A DNA stretch of 7,237 bases. Source: Candidatus Dormiibacterota bacterium. Its GTDB lineage: Bacteria; Chloroflexota; Dormibacteria; Aeolococcales; Aeolococcaceae. A program made the translations under genes and the position numbers. The notes under the pieces are model-generated. The model searched no databases. It was given only the letters and a program-made list of their open reading frames with translations, and was not told the origin of the DNA. Below, one piece after another: positions 5,701 to 7,237 of the stretch (position 1 is its first letter; every line of letters starts with the position of its first letter). Location: positions 20,896 through 28,132 of the forward strand of contig PLAX01000092.1 in assembly GCA_003135255.1 (NCBI GenBank). The letters run 5' to 3'.

Positions 5701-5708
5701 TCTGTCAA
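5681..5708 (-). promoter_or_regulatory. Promoter-like pair with a repeat in the spacer
   Basis: On the minus strand a perfect TTGACA (5708-5703) is followed after 16 bases by AATCGT (5686-5681), a poor -10 that keeps only A2, T3 and T6. The GCACTTGCTT motif fills most of the spacer, where a repressor would block transcription. It points at the tRNA and has no gene to serve, so it would be a leftover or drive antisense RNA. Confidence 0.25.
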
Positions 5709-5759
5709 TAACGTACCGACACAGGCCAGAGGGGTCCTATGGGTACCCTGGAGCAGCCC

Positions 5760-5976
5760 TCAGGCGCGCGGTGGCGGTCCGAGTAGGTCCAGAAACGTCG
5801 CCGGCGACAGCACCGGCGACGAGGCCGTCGTGAGGCTGGTGAGGTCCTTGTCACCGGACACCGCGGAGGTCACCCTCCAGCTCCTCGAGCAGATGGGGGC
5901 AGACCACCAGCGGCTCGGTGCGAGGAGGCATCGCAGCCCCGAGCGGTCGTTCGATGCCGCTCCGGATGAGGTCGCC
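5760..5976 (-). pseudogene. Frameshifted, internally deleted PIN-domain toxin remnant
   Basis: Two minus-strand frames carry separate pieces of a PIN-domain (COG1569-like, putative toxin) protein. The upstream piece (from 5976) reads DLIRSGIERPLGAA and then LVVCPHLLEELEGDL, matching the family's early VSG-x-P-x-G turn and the LVVSPxLLxEL helix, and runs into a stop at 5851-5853. The downstream piece, in another frame from about 5861 to the stop at 5760-5762, reads AVSGDKDL and PVLSPATFLDLL, matching the C-terminal SGDxDL motif and the conserved ending. The pieces join almost directly, so about 50-60 middle residues, including metal-binding acidic ones, are gone, and the frame shifts at 5861-5866. 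The N-terminal DxNV motif is also absent. Intact relatives are ribonuclease toxins of toxin-antitoxin pairs; no antitoxin is seen. Recognition is from memory of the family, not a search. Confidence 0.6.
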
Positions 5977-6075
5977 AGCTTCCGGTGCCAGGGTCCTAGG
6001 GTCTGGCCCCAGTACGTGGCGGCACTCTTCAAGAGCGACCTCTCGATCACGCTGCGGCCAGAGTGAACGCGGACG

Positions 6076-6094
6076 CCTCAGGGGATCCCTGAGG
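6076..6094. promoter_or_regulatory. Perfect 8-bp palindrome upstream of the PIN remnant
   Basis: CCTCAGGG (6076-6083) and CCCTGAGG (6087-6094) flank GAT, making a 19-bp inverted repeat with a BamHI-like centre. It lies about 100 bp upstream of the recognisable PIN pieces. It may be the old operator of a toxin-antitoxin unit, or simply a hairpin. Confidence 0.35.
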
Positions 6095-6166
6095 TCGCAA
6101 CTCCACCGAGTCAGCGGCGCTCCATCAACCGTCTGGCCCCGCCGGACCTTCAAGGGTCATTCCCCA

Positions 6167-6186
6167 ACACTGGGCCAGGCCAGTGT
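6167..6186 (-). terminator. Candidate terminator of the ClC gene
   Basis: ACACTGG (6167-6173) pairs perfectly with CCAGTGT (6180-6186) around a 6-nt loop, about 40 bp after the ClC stop codon on the minus strand. No T-run follows on that strand. Placement is the main argument. Confidence 0.35.
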
Positions 6187-6226
6187 GAGGAGCCACGGGG
6201 GCTGTGTGGGACGGCTCCGGCCGGGC

Positions 6227-7237
6227 TCACACCGGCGAGGCGTGGTCCGGCGGCAGGGCGTCCTCGGTGTCATCGATCTCTGTGCCCTCGACCGGCGGTG
6301 GCGCGCCCTGGGGGTGGGCGGCGGGGGCGAGGACGATCACCCGCTCGCCGGCGCGGAGCTCGGCGTCGCCCCGCGGGGCGACGAGCTCTCGCCCCTCGGA
6401 GATGGCAACCACCAGGCACCCGGGCGGCCAGAGGACGTCATCGACACGCTTTCCCAAGGCAGGGGACCGCGCGTCGATGGTGATTTCGACCGTCTCGTAC
6501 CCGCTCAGCGGGCTCGTCGGAAGGTGGATGCGCGAACTTGGGTCGTCGACCGCGAACTCGGCGGCTTCGGCCCCCCGCTCAACGTCGCGAGCCGAGGCGC
6601 TCACGCTGCTGGACAGCGCCCGCAGTATCTGGCGGCGGGTTATCCAGCCTCTCAGATGCTGGCGGTCAGCGGAGAGCACGGGCAGGCCGACGCGACCGTA
6701 GAGGGTCAGCTGGCGCAGCGCTTGCTCCAGCGTCTCGTCGGCGAGCAGCGCCTGAGGTTGGCCGGTGTCGGTCACGGTGCCGATGAGCTCGAGCCACTGC
6801 TTCGGCGCCACCGGCGAGAGCCGGGCCGCGCCCTCCGCTCCATCACCGACGAGGGGCTCTCCGCCGGCCTTGGCCACGGGCTGCATCACGTCCGCGACGG
6901 TAAGTGTTTGCCACATGCTGGCCGGCCTCGGGCGCTCGATGTCGACACCACGTCGGAGCAGCTTGGTGGTGTAGATGCTGCCGTAGCTGAGGCTCTTGGA
7001 CACGGCAGCGGCGATGCCCGTCGCGAGCATCACCGGCAGGGTGAGGCCAAAGTTGCCGGTCATCTCGACCACGCTGGCGGTCGCCGTGAGAGGTGCCTGG
7101 GCGGCCGCGCTGAAGACCGCGCCCATGCCCACCACCGCGAAGACGGCGGGCGCGCCGACGCCGGGCCCGAAGAGGTGCTCGACGACCATACCGAAGGCCA
7201 TGCCCGCCGCTGCCCCGGTGAAGAGCGAGGGGGCGAA
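6227..7237 (-). CDS. ClC-type chloride channel/antiporter with CBS and TrkA-C domains (N-terminus outside the window)
   Basis: The frame runs off the right edge; 336 C-terminal residues are visible. They begin with FAPSLFTGAAAG, the GxFxP anion-binding loop and helix N of ClC proteins. Further membrane helices follow to about residue 85, ending with SIYTTKLL, whose tyrosine (about Y89) matches the central chloride-coordinating tyrosine. The selectivity-filter GSGIP and the gating glutamate lie outside. A CBS region covers about 112-188 (VADVMQ, then GWITRRQIL) and is followed by an RCK_C/TrkA-C domain at about 239-295 (VEITIDARSPALGKRV, then GERVIVLAP). The last 30 residues are acidic and disordered-looking. 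CBS domains usually bind adenine nucleotides and RCK_C domains small ligands, so transport is probably ligand-regulated. Channel versus H+/Cl- exchanger cannot be told from this half. The gene ends 250 bp from the PIN relic, on the same strand. Confidence 0.93.
   Translation of the reverse strand, partial: FAPSLFTGAAAGMAFGMVVEHLFGPGVGAPAVFAVVGMGAVFSAAAQAPLTATASVVEMTGNFGLTLPVMLATGIAAAVSKSLSYGSIYTTKLLRRGVDIERPRPASMWQTLTVADVMQPVAKAGGEPLVGDGAEGAARLSPVAPKQWLELIGTVTDTGQPQALLADETLEQALRQLTLYGRVGLPVLSADRQHLRGWITRRQILRALSSSVSASARDVERGAEAAEFAVDDPSSRIHLPTSPLSGYETVEITIDARSPALGKRVDDVLWPPGCLVVAISEGRELVAPRGDAELRAGERVIVLAPAAHPQGAPPPVEGTEIDDTEDALPPDHASPV

Larger units (their letters stand above)
5575..6226. 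other. Gene-poor stretch with a decayed accessory insertion
   Basis: No intact gene is supported in these 652 bases. Going rightwards it holds a small AACGG-T-CCGTT palindrome with four T's (5586-5598), a cluster of GCAAGTGC motifs, a GC hairpin, a minus-strand promoter-like pair, a PIN-domain pseudogene and two palindromes. The part at 5580-5760 is more AT-rich in places (TTTTGAATTC, GTCAATAACG) than its surroundings. Short open frames here on both strands have no recognisable protein character apart from the PIN remnants. The simplest reading is a degraded accessory insertion between the tRNA and the ClC gene. Confidence 0.6.

Noticed and set aside
5830..6066. Plus-strand 78-codon frame over the PIN relic
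   Set aside because: No motif or ribosome binding site, and the minus strand gives recognisable PIN-family blocks in the same DNA.
1..7237. CRISPR array, complete insertion sequence, integrase or phage genes
   Set aside because: No regularly spaced long repeats, transposase or integrase motifs were found in any frame I examined.

Overview
The window is very GC-rich, with coding frames strongly biased to G/C at third positions and frequent GTG starts. A MarP-type CvpA/serine protease and a PIN relic resembling actinobacterial ones suggest an actinobacterium or another high-GC soil or environmental lineage. Dormibacterota- or Chloroflexota-like bacteria cannot be excluded, and the sequence alone does not settle the phylum. 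The window looks chromosomal (tRNA gene, housekeeping-type membrane genes), with one short degraded stretch behind the tRNA.

Layout. 1-1050 (+) is the 3' part of a NatB-like ABC-2 exporter permease whose start, and probably its ATPase, lie to the left. A 109-bp gap (1051-1159) is dense in short repeats and ends in a -10-like box placed for a leaderless mRNA. It precedes a tight three-gene ABC-2 exporter operon (+): ATPase (1160-2122), permease A (2109-2903) and permease B (2900-3712). The genes overlap by 14 and 4 nt, and the two permeases are diverged paralogues, so the transporter is probably ATPase2 with a permease A/B heterodimer. The operon ends tail to tail, across a strong hairpin, with a MarP-family membrane serine protease (3793-4980, -). 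A 196-bp divergent spacer with hairpins separates marP from an 88-aa protein of unknown function (5177-5443, +). A terminator-like hairpin and then tRNA-Pro(UGG) with encoded CCA (5499-5574, +) follow.

From 5575 to 6226 there is no intact gene. This stretch holds three copies of a GCAAGTGC motif, one extended into a 13-nt near-copy of the tRNA anticodon arm; a possible minus-strand promoter with one motif copy in its spacer; a frameshifted and internally deleted PIN-domain toxin pseudogene (about 5760-5976, -); and two short perfect palindromes. This looks like a decayed accessory insertion next to a tRNA, although no integrase or complete att pair is visible.

The right edge (6227-7237, -) is the C-terminal two-thirds or so of a ClC-type chloride channel or antiporter carrying CBS and TrkA-C (RCK_C) domains. 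Two different ABC-2 exporters, MarP (acid and oxidative envelope stress in mycobacteria) and a ClC protein (ion and proton balance) give the region an envelope and ion-homeostasis flavour, but only the three ABC genes are clearly co-expressed. I see no convincing new multi-gene system. The best leads are the tRNA-adjacent repeat cluster, the PIN relic, the repeat-rich leaderless operon promoter and the orphan 88-aa protein.
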